A stretch of 64,000 nt of DNA, from positions 1-64,000 of the forward strand of contig NZ_VVIP01000089.1 in the NCBI RefSeq assembly GCF_009650435.1. Reading direction: 5' to 3'. The stretch's first letter is position 1; each line of letters opens with the position of its first letter. The stretch is from Foetidibacter luteolus (GTDB lineage: Bacteria > Bacteroidota > Bacteroidia > Chitinophagales > Chitinophagaceae). A program made the translations under genes and the position numbers. Under the pieces are notes generated by a model. The model saw nothing but the letters and a program-made list of their open reading frames with translations. It was not told the origin of the DNA and searched no databases. Below, piece by piece: positions 43,380 to 52,709 of the stretch.

Positions 43380-43480
43380 GGGGGTGTCCCTCGTGCCTCG
43401 GGCCGGGCTTTCCGCTATTACTCCGGCACAGGGCCCTGCTGCAAAGGCCTCACCGGGGTAACCGCTTCAATCCCTCACCC
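43380..43480 (+). repeat. Dispersed repeat family 1, copy 4
   Basis: GGGGTGTCCCTCGTGCCTCG ... CGGGCTTTCCGCTATTACTC ... CAATCCCTCACCC. It is closest to copy 2 in its first third and to copy 1 in its last third. Confidence 0.75.
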
Positions 43481-43891
43481 AAAGTGCAACACGCTGATTT
43501 TTTGCAGGCAATGCTGTTGTTTAAGTAAATGTCGCTGCAAGCAACATAATAGCCCGCGGAACTACAAGTTCCGCAAAGCAACATTGAATGCCAAACACCT
43601 GCCACCCATGAACAAACCAATATTAAATTAAATACCGATGATCCGCCTTTGCCCGAAGGGCATAAATATCAATAGCCACGGGTGAAACCCGTGGTTAAAT
43701 AACGATAAGGAATCCAACCCAGCTTTTGGTAAAATATGCTAAATTAAAGCGTGATGCTATCCAAAGAGTTAGCGTTAAGCGGCTCTTTGGATTTTAAATA
43801 GGAGGCGGTCTTCGGACTGCCCCAAGGCATTATACTCATTGTCATCAAGTCTACCCTGCGGGCAAAGCCACATAGTAATTCTGTCGCCAAA

Positions 43892-43981
43892 TGGCTGCCG
43901 GATTGGAGCGGAAAGCCCGCAACCACGAGGCACGAGTGGTGAGGACTTGCAGCGTAAAGCCGGAACTGCTGTCGCAAAATG
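43892..43981. repeat. Dispersed repeat family 4, copy 2
   Basis: ATGGCTGCCGGATTGGAGCG ... GAGGACTTGCAGCGTAAAGC matches 27949-28041 with scattered changes. Confidence 0.6.
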
Positions 43982-44037
43982 TTCCTGAGGGGAAAGCCCC
44001 AAAAATTTCTCCGTTTCACCATTGTACATTAGCTTAT

Positions 44038-44060
44038 GCCCCTGTTTATGGGGCTTTTTT
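44038..44060 (+). terminator. Intrinsic-terminator-like hairpin GCCCC/GGGGC with T6
   Basis: The stem GCCCC, loop TGTTTAT, stem GGGGC and six T form a classical terminator on the + strand. The nearest upstream gene ends 680 bp earlier, so it may end an unannotated short transcript in this gap. Confidence 0.65.
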
Positions 44061-44353
44061 GACTGTATAACGGCCCCGGTTAACAAATGATACCCCTTTT
44101 TTATACAAACCATACCCAACACTTAACATTTTATCACCCATACATAAACAATATACTCCCCCTTACAGCGGCAGGTGGCTATAATTTTAAGGGGATTATA
44201 AGCCAGTTATTTACTAACGATTAAATTGATTGCTATGTCAGAAAAAAATGCCAGGCACACCCGGCGCCTGCCGTTGTGGCCAATACCAAAACTAAAATAC
44301 TTGCCAAACCCCATCTTTTCCAATTAAACCATTTAACCATTAACTGTTTGCGT

Positions 44354-47300
44354 ATGAGACATCCCAAAACAAAGAGGAAGCTATGGTATATTGTATGCGC
44401 CATAGTCTCTTACTGGGCACTTGCCCTGCCCTCTTATGTACAGGCCCAGCAAAGCGGGCCAAGAAAAATTTCCGGAGTTATCGTTTCAAAAAAATCAGGC
44501 CAGCCCATTAGCGGGGCGAACCTTACCGTTAGGGGCACCAAAAATGTAGCCACTACCGATAACGAGGGAAAATTTACCATTATGGCCGAAACCGGCCAGG
44601 TAATAGAGGCCACGTTTGTAGGTTTTGCCAATACACGCATCACGGTGGGCAATTCTTCCACGGCCAATTTCTCAATGGAAGAAGACTACAGCACCCTGAA
44701 CGACGTGGTAGTGGTGGGTTACGGTAAAATGAAGAAAACTGATCAAACCAGTGCGCAGGTATCTGTTTCCGCCGCGGATATTAATAAAACCGTCAACACC
44801 ACGATAGACCAGGCACTGCAGGGCAGGGCCGCTGGTGTGTATGTTACCCAGAACTCCGGCCAGCCGGGTGGGGGTATTTCTGTAAACATACGCGGCGTAA
44901 ACTCGCTTTCCGGCACTACAGAACCACTGTACGTAATTGATGGGGTGCAGATACAACCCAATACGGTAAGCTATGGCAACAGCAGCTCAATCAATCCGCT
45001 GGCAGGTATTAACCCATCTGATATTGAATCTATGGAGATACTGCAGGGCCCTTCGGCTACAGCCATTTACGGTTCCCGTGCCACCAACGGCGTAATACTG
45101 GTAACTACCAAACGCGGCAAAGCGGGCCAGGTAAAAGTTACCTATAATTACATGTATTCGCTGCAGGATAAGCCGGAAGCGCTGCCTACCTTAAACCTGC
45201 AGCAGTTTGCCATAATGAACAATGAAATAGCCACCCTGCTTAACCGCACCCCCAATGCTGATTTTAAAAACCCGTCTGTATTGGGAGAAGGCACCAACTG
45301 GCAGGATGCCATGTTTAAAACCGCGCCGCTGCAAAAACACCAGGTAACCATGAGCGGCGGCATGGGCAATACTACCTACTACATGTCTGGCGAATACTTT
45401 GACCAGGAAGGTGTGGCCATCGGCTCTAAGTTTGGCCGTTACTCCTTCCGCCTTAACCTGGATAACCAGGCATTTAAATGGCTGAAGTTAAACACCAGCC
45501 TTAACTATTACCAAACAAAGGAAAAGCTGGCATCTACCAGCGAAGATGTTATCAGGAATGCCCTTACCCTGGCGCCCAATATTGCGGTTAAAAACCCTGA
45601 CGGTACCTGGGGCGGCGCTACTGAGAATGAATACGGCGGCAATGCCAAATATGCGCCGGTTAACCCCATAGCCATTGCCAACCTGGTAAATAACGACTTT
45701 AAGAAAACCGGCGGCCTGGGCTCGCTGGGTGCAGAAATAACACTGATGAAAGGGCTTGTGTTCAGGGCCAGCTTCAACGGCAATTTTGAAAATGGCGAAG
45801 GCACCAAGTTTACCCCTACTTACAGGCTGGGCTATATTTCCAACGAAAAAGCCAGTCTTTCCTTCAGCACGTCTAAAAATTATTACTGGAACCTTAACCA
45901 GTTGGTACAGTACAACACCAATATAGGCAGGCACAGCATTGGCGCCATGGCCAGCCACGAGGCACAGTCTGGCAGCTACCAGGGCTATTCAGGCACCAGG
46001 ATTGGTTTTGTAAGCAACGAAATACCATCCTTTAACCTGGGCGATGCGCAGGGCCAGACTACCGGAAGCTACAAAGGCTCCTGGGCAATGGAATCTTACC
46101 TAAGCCGCATCAATTACTCGTTTGATAACAAGTACATTGTACAACTGGCGGGCAGGGCCGATGCCTCTTCCAACTTTGGACAGGCCAACCGCTGGGGCTA
46201 CTTCCCTTCTGTATCGGCCGCATGGCGTGTAACAGAGGAAGGTTTTATGAAGGGCATTGGCTTTATCAACGACCTGAAGATAAGGGCAGAATGGGGCAAA
46301 ACGGGTAACAACGGCGGCGGTGGCCAGTTCTCTCCACTGGGGCCTGTTACTACACCGCTGGGGACAGGGTTCCGCACTACGCAGTATGGCAACCCTAACA
46401 TACAGTGGGAAGCCACTACCACCAAAAACATTGGTTTTAACCTGAGCATGCTGAAAAACCGCGTTCAGTTGGAAGGCGATTATTACATTAAGCATACCAA
46501 TAACCTGCTGATGCCGCTGGGCCTTCCAGCCTACATGGGCACATCCGGCGAAGGTGCGGTGGGCGCCCCCAACGTAAACATAGGCACACTGGAAAACAAG
46601 GGATTTGCCATAACGCTTAATACAGTTAATATAGACAATAAAGCCGGTTTTTCGTGGAGGACCAACTTCAATATTTCCTCTTTTAAAACGAAGATCACCA
46701 AGCTTAATTCCGATGCGGCGTTCCTGAGAAAATCAGCCTGGTACATGAACAATTTTGAAGAACGTTCTGTGGTGGGCCAGGCGCCCTGGCTGATGTATGG
46801 CTACATTTCAGAAGGGGTTTTCCAGTCAGTGGAAGAAATTAATAACAGCGCCATACCTACACAGTCAGACGGCAGCAGGCTGCCCGTGCAGCAGGATGGC
46901 GGCGTTTGGGTAGGCGACCGTAAATACAAGGACCTTAACGGCGATAACGTAATAGATTCCCGCGACCAGACCTTTATCGGCAACCCCTGGCCAAAAATCA
47001 CTTTCGGTTTTACCAACACTTTCTCATTCAAAGGTTTTGACTTAAGCATATTGCTTACAGGTGCACAGGGCAACGATATCTACAATTACCTGCGCTACCA
47101 GAATGCAGACCCGAACAATATCAACCTGGGCCGCAACCTGTTCAGCGAATCATTTAACTATGCCCGTGTTACTACTGATGGCGATGGCAAAGTATCACTG
47201 GCCAACCCCGGCACCAATGTAACCCGCATTGTAGGTTCCGATGTTAACGGCAACTCCAACAGGTTTACAGACATATATGTGGAAGACGGTTCTTATATCA

Positions 47301-47551
47301 GGATCAAGAATATACAACTGGGCTATAACCTGCCGGGACAGTGGCTGAAAAAGCAGGCGGTTGTTAAAGGAATACGCCTTACAGCCGGTGTGCAAAACCT
47401 GGCAACGTTCACCAAATACAAGGGCTACGATCCGGAAGTGGGCGCTTATATAGGAAAAGAGGTGCAGCTAAGCAGCCAGTTTATTGGTGTTGATGCCGGC
47501 CGTTACCCGCTTACCAGGTTGTACACCTTCAGCATCGGAGTGGATTTTTAA
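44354..47551 (+). CDS. SusC/RagA-type TonB-dependent outer-membrane transporter
   Basis: This 1065-residue protein starts at the ATG at 44354 (MRHPKTKRKLWYIVC) with a signal peptide. Then follow a carboxypeptidase-D-regulatory-like domain (ISGVIVSKKSGQPISGANLTVRG), the TonB box/plug region (LNDVVVVGYGKMKKTDQTSAQV, then SVNIRGVNSLSGTTEPLYVIDG) and a 22-strand barrel ending in TRLYTFSIGVDF with a terminal Phe. It imports oligosaccharides using TonB energy, with the SusD partner as lid. The SusD gene starts 21 bp downstream. Confidence 0.95.
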   Translation: MRHPKTKRKLWYIVCAIVSYWALALPSYVQAQQSGPRKISGVIVSKKSGQPISGANLTVRGTKNVATTDNEGKFTIMAETGQVIEATFVGFANTRITVGNSSTANFSMEEDYSTLNDVVVVGYGKMKKTDQTSAQVSVSAADINKTVNTTIDQALQGRAAGVYVTQNSGQPGGGISVNIRGVNSLSGTTEPLYVIDGVQIQPNTVSYGNSSSINPLAGINPSDIESMEILQGPSATAIYGSRATNGVILVTTKRGKAGQVKVTYNYMYSLQDKPEALPTLNLQQFAIMNNEIATLLNRTPNADFKNPSVLGEGTNWQDAMFKTAPLQKHQVTMSGGMGNTTYYMSGEYFDQEGVAIGSKFGRYSFRLNLDNQAFKWLKLNTSLNYYQTKEKLASTSEDVIRNALTLAPNIAVKNPDGTWGGATENEYGGNAKYAPVNPIAIANLVNNDFKKTGGLGSLGAEITLMKGLVFRASFNGNFENGEGTKFTPTYRLGYISNEKASLSFSTSKNYYWNLNQLVQYNTNIGRHSIGAMASHEAQSGSYQGYSGTRIGFVSNEIPSFNLGDAQGQTTGSYKGSWAMESYLSRINYSFDNKYIVQLAGRADASSNFGQANRWGYFPSVSAAWRVTEEGFMKGIGFINDLKIRAEWGKTGNNGGGGQFSPLGPVTTPLGTGFRTTQYGNPNIQWEATTTKNIGFNLSMLKNRVQLEGDYYIKHTNNLLMPLGLPAYMGTSGEGAVGAPNVNIGTLENKGFAITLNTVNIDNKAGFSWRTNFNISSFKTKITKLNSDAAFLRKSAWYMNNFEERSVVGQAPWLMYGYISEGVFQSVEEINNSAIPTQSDGSRLPVQQDGGVWVGDRKYKDLNGDNVIDSRDQTFIGNPWPKITFGFTNTFSFKGFDLSILLTGAQGNDIYNYLRYQNADPNNINLGRNLFSESFNYARVTTDGDGKVSLANPGTNVTRIVGSDVNGNSNRFTDIYVEDGSYIRIKNIQLGYNLPGQWLKKQAVVKGIRLTAGVQNLATFTKYKGYDPEVGAYIGKEVQLSSQFIGVDAGRYPLTRLYTFSIGVDF

Positions 47552-47572
47552 AGACCTTAAAATTTTGCCTAA

Positions 47573-49225
47573 ATGAAAAAGCTTAATTATAAAAATTTTC
47601 TTACCAGCCTTGCAATTCTTGGGCTGATAACCGGCTGTAAAAAAAGCTTCCTTGACAGGCCGCCGGAAGATTCGATAGTGGATGCCAACTTTTATAAAAC
47701 CGACGACCAGATACTGGCAGGTACCGCGCCATTGTACAACATTGTGTGGTTTGCTTACAACGACAAAGCCTCTCACGGCATTGGCGATGGCAGGGGCGGT
47801 AACCTTATGTCTGGCTCTTACCAGGTAGAGAACATACGCATGCAAACCACCGATGTTACAGGTGAAGTGTACAATTCGTGGACTTCTTTCTTTAACATCG
47901 TAACGCAGGCCAACCTGGCCATCAACAATATAGAGAAATATGCAGGGCCTGCTGTTTCTGAAACGGTAAAAAAGGCCGGCATAGCCGAAGGGCGTTTTAT
48001 GCGTGGCGTGGCCTACTCCTTCCTGGTGCAAAACTGGGGGCCCGTTCCCGTAATTACAGACAACTATGCGCTTTTAAACGATACCAGCGTTACCCGCAAT
48101 ACCGTTGAAACCATCTGGGAGTTCATCATAAGAGACCTGACCTTTGCTGCCGAAAACCTGCCTGCTGCACCTTTACAAAAAGGCCGCATTACCAAATGGG
48201 CTGCAGAAGGTATGCTGGCCAAAATGTATCTTACCAGGGCTGGTGTAGGCGCATCATCCGGCGCCAGGAATAAAGCCGATCTTGACAATGCTGCCCGCTA
48301 CGCCAAAAGCGCCATTGACAACAGCGGCGCCAGCCTGATGAGCAATTATGAAGACCTGTTCATTATGAAGAACAACAATAACCCCGAAAGCCTCTTTGCC
48401 CTGCAATGGAAGTATGATGGCGACTGGGGCACACAGAACAGTGTGCAGGCCTTCCTGGCTTATGGCTCTGAAATTACAGGTTTTGCGGATGGCTGGGGCG
48501 GCGACCTTGGCGCTTCTTACGACTTATTGAAAAAATACGCCACTACAGACAAGCGCCGCAAAGGCACATTCATGTTCCCCGGGGATCATTATGCTTACAT
48601 TACCCAGCAGATTGACGACCCCAATAATCCCGGCAAGAAAATATCCCAGCAGTTGCAGGTGCCCTGGAATTATGTTGGCGCGGAAAGGTACAATACCCGT
48701 GCCTGGGTTAAAAAGTATGTAGTAGGCCGCCCGGAAGACAACGACGGCAAAGTTACCCAGCAGCATACAGAAATAAACACGTACATGTTACGCCTGGCAG
48801 ATGTGTACCTTACGTATGCCGAGGGCCTGCTGGGCAATGCCGGTTCAACAGCCGATGCACAGGCGCTTAAATACTATAACCTGGTTAGAACAAGGGCAGG
48901 CCTGCAGCCTAAAACATCCATTACGCTGGATGATATTTATGCTGAACGCCGCCTCGAATTTGCCATGGAAGGCCAGGCCTGGTACGATATTGTAAGGATG
49001 CACTACTTTGATCCCACCAAAGCCATCGGCATCCTTAACGGCCAGGACAAAGGCACTTACCGCATCGTTCCCAATGCAGCGCAAAATGCCGTATCGTGGA
49101 CGGTTACTTCCGACGTACCGGCCTTCTACCCGGTAACAGAAAGCAATTTTTACCTGCCTTATCCCGCCGCGGAACTATCGGCAGCGCCTAATTTAAGAAA
49201 GCCTCCGGTGCCTTACGAGTTTTAA
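47573..49225 (+). CDS. SusD/RagB-type glycan-binding lipoprotein
   Basis: This 550-residue lipoprotein has signal MKKLNYKNFLTSLAILGLITGC (Cys22), then the helical SusD fold: FLDRPPEDSIVDANFYKTDDQ at the start, TPR-like helices (VKKAGIAEGRFMRGVAYSFLVQNWGPVPV), and the conserved end YAERRLEFAMEGQAWYDIVRMH with NLYLPYPAAELSAAPNL. It binds glycans at the cell surface and caps the SusC barrel. It is the second gene of the operon. Confidence 0.95.
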   Translation: MKKLNYKNFLTSLAILGLITGCKKSFLDRPPEDSIVDANFYKTDDQILAGTAPLYNIVWFAYNDKASHGIGDGRGGNLMSGSYQVENIRMQTTDVTGEVYNSWTSFFNIVTQANLAINNIEKYAGPAVSETVKKAGIAEGRFMRGVAYSFLVQNWGPVPVITDNYALLNDTSVTRNTVETIWEFIIRDLTFAAENLPAAPLQKGRITKWAAEGMLAKMYLTRAGVGASSGARNKADLDNAARYAKSAIDNSGASLMSNYEDLFIMKNNNNPESLFALQWKYDGDWGTQNSVQAFLAYGSEITGFADGWGGDLGASYDLLKKYATTDKRRKGTFMFPGDHYAYITQQIDDPNNPGKKISQQLQVPWNYVGAERYNTRAWVKKYVVGRPEDNDGKVTQQHTEINTYMLRLADVYLTYAEGLLGNAGSTADAQALKYYNLVRTRAGLQPKTSITLDDIYAERRLEFAMEGQAWYDIVRMHYFDPTKAIGILNGQDKGTYRIVPNAAQNAVSWTVTSDVPAFYPVTESNFYLPYPAAELSAAPNLRKPPVPYEF

Positions 49226-49248
49226 CCAACCAATAAACTGTCATTAAC

Positions 49249-50508
49249 ATGATACAACATAATTTAACCTTCACCGGGCGCCGGGGCATACAAATGCTCT
49301 GCGCCATACTGCTGGGCATCCTGCTGTTCAGCGCCTGCAAAAAAGACAGCGTTTCCGGCCCGCCGATTATCCAGCAGGTAAGCTTGTTAGACTCTTCCAA
49401 ACTGGACAGCACTTTTACCAAAGCGCTGCCGGGTACGCAGATATTGATTACCGGCCAGAACCTTAACGACATTGTGAATGTGTACTTCAATAATGCTGCT
49501 GCTTATTTCAATCCCACACTCAGCACATCCACACACCTTATAGTTGAAATACCATCTAATGCCCCAACAGAGGCTACCAATCCTGATGTGCCCAATGCCA
49601 TCCGCATCGTAACCACCCATGGTGAAGCATCTTTCTCGTTTGTGATAGATATTCCGCCGCCATCTATTGAGTCTGTTTCTAATGAAAATGCATTGCCGGG
49701 TGATTCCGTTATCATCTGGGGTTCCAGCCTGTGGCTGATAGATAAGATAGTACTGCCCGGCAACAGGGAGATAACCGATTTTAATGCCGACGATAAAGGC
49801 TGGAGGGTTGGCTTTGTAATGCCCGACCTGGGCAGCGATACCGGCCGCCTGGTGATACATGCAAAGTACGGTACAGCCATGTCAAACGGCCCGTTGAATG
49901 ACCATGAAAGCGGTGATGTGATCAGTAACCTTACCGGCGATTGGGAAAGCGGCGAAAAAAGCATTTTCAACTGGGCCTGGTGGGGCGCCAACAGAACCAA
50001 CGATGCAGCTCTTTTTCCCGGCACCCGCGGCGCATACCTGCAGAATGTATTTGGCGGTGTAGGCTCTAACGATGGCGGCTGGTGGAACGGCAACCGCTCC
50101 GGCAACTTTAACGATGTGCCGCTGTTTACCGCGGCCATCATGAGCGAACCCGCAGCCAATTACGGCCTTAAGTTCGAAATAAACACCAAAGAAGCCTGGA
50201 AAGGCGGCATTTGCGTTATCAGGTTAAAAGGCGATGGCGGCTATGCTTTCCGTTACATGCCGTGGCAGGGCACTACAGATAAGGTATTTAACACCGATGG
50301 CAAATGGACTACTGTTACCATTCCTCTTTCTGACTTCAAGAAGGCCGAGGGTGGTGTTGAAGGCACCGGCGCCGGCGCATCTTCTATGGGCGATGTACTC
50401 AATGCAGGTGGCGTGGTATCCTTTGGCTACCGTTTTATTTCAGAAGACGATCCCATTGACCTGTTCAATGCGGCTTTCGACAATTTCAGGATTGTAAAAA
50501 TAAAATAG
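49249..50508 (+). CDS. IPT/TIG-domain surface glycan-binding lipoprotein
   Basis: This 419-residue protein has the signal AILLGILLFSACKKDS (Cys in LFSAC) and acidic residues after it. One or two IPT/TIG immunoglobulin-like domains follow (ALPGTQILITGQNLNDIVNVYFNN, then ALPGDSVIIWGSSLWLIDKIVL). A C-terminal carbohydrate-binding domain of about 220 residues is Trp-rich (NWAWWGANRTN, GGWWNGNRSG, YMPWQGTTDKVF), as in surface glycan-binding proteins of the SGBP-B kind. It follows SusD by 23 bp, and so supports glycan capture for this locus. Confidence 0.88.
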   Translation: MIQHNLTFTGRRGIQMLCAILLGILLFSACKKDSVSGPPIIQQVSLLDSSKLDSTFTKALPGTQILITGQNLNDIVNVYFNNAAAYFNPTLSTSTHLIVEIPSNAPTEATNPDVPNAIRIVTTHGEASFSFVIDIPPPSIESVSNENALPGDSVIIWGSSLWLIDKIVLPGNREITDFNADDKGWRVGFVMPDLGSDTGRLVIHAKYGTAMSNGPLNDHESGDVISNLTGDWESGEKSIFNWAWWGANRTNDAALFPGTRGAYLQNVFGGVGSNDGGWWNGNRSGNFNDVPLFTAAIMSEPAANYGLKFEINTKEAWKGGICVIRLKGDGGYAFRYMPWQGTTDKVFNTDGKWTTVTIPLSDFKKAEGGVEGTGAGASSMGDVLNAGGVVSFGYRFISEDDPIDLFNAAFDNFRIVKIK

Positions 50509-50781
50509 CTCATTGCGGGGGATGTCCATCCGCCTGCAGGATAAGCAATCAATTATAATCAAATGCCGGCCCCTGCACGCCCGCCTGCTTCTGGCGGGCT
50601 GTACAGGGCCGGTGTTTTAAAGTTTTTCCACCGGGTATTTTTTATGGGCCCGGCTGCAGTTTTTTATGGCATCGCCTGTTGCGTCGCACAGCGTGTACTG
50701 CAATGCATGTGGCAGCTTGCAGCCCGGGTAGATAAGCATGCCTGCGCACCCCCCATCATTCAAACAATTGAATATTCATCT

Positions 50782-52518
50782 ATGTATATTATTCCAAGAC
50801 TGGTTACCCTGCTGCTCTTACCCCTTGCGCTGGCCTGCAGCAAGAAAACCACCGGTGGTGCCGGCGGCGATGGCAATGGCACAGACACCACGGGCAACAC
50901 CGTAGTAACCCCTGCCGATCCGGCCACAGAAAACTCTATCGGCTTTTTTCTTAACGAGTGGACAGCCAAAAGCTTTACCCCGCCATCTTACACAGAAACC
51001 GGTGTACCATCCAACCCCATCACCACCGTAACCCTGGATGCGTCTACAGTTGTAACAAAAATTTCCCCGGCGTTATTTGGCAACAACAGCAACCCTTATA
51101 TGACACAGATGGTTACCGAAACCACGCTGCTTAAGCATATTACCAACCTGCACCCCGGCATTATACGTTTTCCCGGCGGCAACATCAGCAGCGTTTATTT
51201 CTGGAACCGGAACCCCGGCAACCCGCCCCCTGATGCCCCAGAAAAGTTGCTGAATGCAGATGGCGCAGCCGGCGATGCCGGTTACTGGTATGGCGGCAAC
51301 ACCGCGGGCTGGACGCTATCCGTTGATAACTATTACAGCATGCTGCAGCAAACCGGCAACCAGGGTATCATTACCATCAACTATGGCTATGCACGTTACG
51401 GTACCGGCGCCGATCCTGTTGCCGCCGCCGCACACCTTGCGGCAGACTGGGTGCGCTACGATAACGCCCGTACCAAATACTGGGAAATAGGTAACGAAAG
51501 CAATGGCACCTGGCAGGCCGGCTACCGTATTGACCCATCGCAGAATAAAGATGCACAGCCCGCCATTATCACCGGAGAACTATATGGAAAACATTATAAG
51601 GTTTTTGCAGACTCTATGCGCAAAGCCGCCACGGAAATTGGTAAAACCATTTACATAGGCGCACAACTGCTGGAGAAGCCGACAGAATCCTGGCAAACCG
51701 CAACAGACAAAAGCTGGAACAGCGGTGTTTTAGCCCAGGCCGGCAATGCCGCAGATTACTATATTTTGCATAGCTATTATACCCCCTTTAATGCCAACTC
51801 CACCCCTTCTGAAATACTGGCTTCTGCGCCCAAAGTAACAGCGGAAATGATGCAGCACGTTAAATCGTCTGCCACTGCCGCAGGTGTAAGCATGAAGCCC
51901 GTTGCACTTACCGAGTGGAACATTTTTGCCATTGGCTCTCAGCAAATGGTTTCTCAAATAGCCGGCATACACGCGGTTATGGTAATGGGCGAATTGCTTG
52001 GAAATAAATTTGGTATGGCCAGCCGCTGGGACCTTGCCAACGCCTGGGAAAATGGCAACGACCATGGGCTCTTCAGCCAGGGCGAACCTGCTTCCGGCGA
52101 AGCCAAATGGGCGCCAAGACCGGCTTTTTATTACCAGTACTTTTTTCAGAAGTACCTGGGCGACAGGTTTATCAACTCCTCGGTTTCGGGCGCCAATTCC
52201 GGCATAAAAACTTACGCATCCACCTTTAGTTCGGGGCAGGTAGCCGTTACACTCGTTAATACTTTATCTGCCGCGCAGGAAGTAAAACTGGCCTTTAAAA
52301 ATTTTAATGCCGGTGGCCGTTATTACTGGTACGAAATAACAGGCGGTCCAGGCAATTTTTCCCGGAAAGTAATGGTAAATGGCCAGGGCCCTGCCGGGGA
52401 AATTGGCGGCCCTGGAAATTATACAGATATTAAACCTTACGCTGCATCTGTACAGGGCGGTGTAAGGGTAAAACTGCCACCGATGGGCGTTGTATGCCTT
52501 GTGGTGGATAAGAAATAA
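50782..52518 (+). CDS. Clan GH-A glycoside hydrolase lipoprotein, arabinofuranosidase-like
   Basis: This 578-residue protein starts at the ATG at 50782 with lipoprotein signal LLLLPLALACSKK. After a Gly/Thr linker, the catalytic barrel starts with SPALFGNNSNPYM and HPGIIRFPGGNISSVYFW. The acid/base Glu is in YWEIGNESNGTW and the probable nucleophile in VALTEWNIFAIG. A small beta domain ends the protein (LPPMGVVCLVVDKK). This set matches GH51-like enzymes acting on arabinose- or glucose-containing glycans; the substrate is not fixed by the sequence. The 273-bp gap to the previous gene suggests its own leader, though it is co-directional in the locus. Confidence 0.85.
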   Translation: MYIIPRLVTLLLLPLALACSKKTTGGAGGDGNGTDTTGNTVVTPADPATENSIGFFLNEWTAKSFTPPSYTETGVPSNPITTVTLDASTVVTKISPALFGNNSNPYMTQMVTETTLLKHITNLHPGIIRFPGGNISSVYFWNRNPGNPPPDAPEKLLNADGAAGDAGYWYGGNTAGWTLSVDNYYSMLQQTGNQGIITINYGYARYGTGADPVAAAAHLAADWVRYDNARTKYWEIGNESNGTWQAGYRIDPSQNKDAQPAIITGELYGKHYKVFADSMRKAATEIGKTIYIGAQLLEKPTESWQTATDKSWNSGVLAQAGNAADYYILHSYYTPFNANSTPSEILASAPKVTAEMMQHVKSSATAAGVSMKPVALTEWNIFAIGSQQMVSQIAGIHAVMVMGELLGNKFGMASRWDLANAWENGNDHGLFSQGEPASGEAKWAPRPAFYYQYFFQKYLGDRFINSSVSGANSGIKTYASTFSSGQVAVTLVNTLSAAQEVKLAFKNFNAGGRYYWYEITGGPGNFSRKVMVNGQGPAGEIGGPGNYTDIKPYAASVQGGVRVKLPPMGVVCLVVDKK

Positions 52519-52709
52519 ATGATTCCCCCCAATGCATGAACTGCCCCGGTGTTTATGCCGGGGACGGTTTATGCCAGAAATAAACCTGTTACACCGCAGC
52601 CTGAAGATGCCATGAAAAACTGAACGATAAAGTGCTTGCGACGCAACAGGCGATGCCATAAAAAACCAATGCCGGTATCATAAGCGAACGGGGTCAAAAG
52701 ATTATACCA

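Larger units (their letters stand above)
43358..44353. other. About 1-kb gap between the regulator and susC
   Basis: It contains repeat family 1 copy 4 (43380-43480), a hairpin ATCCAAAGAG/CTCTTTGGAT (43759-43792), repeat family 4 copy 2 (43892-43981), an intrinsic-terminator-like hairpin with six T (44038-44060) and A/T-rich sequence before susC. No gene is supported. The susC promoter and the HTCS operator should lie in 44061-44353. Confidence 0.65.
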
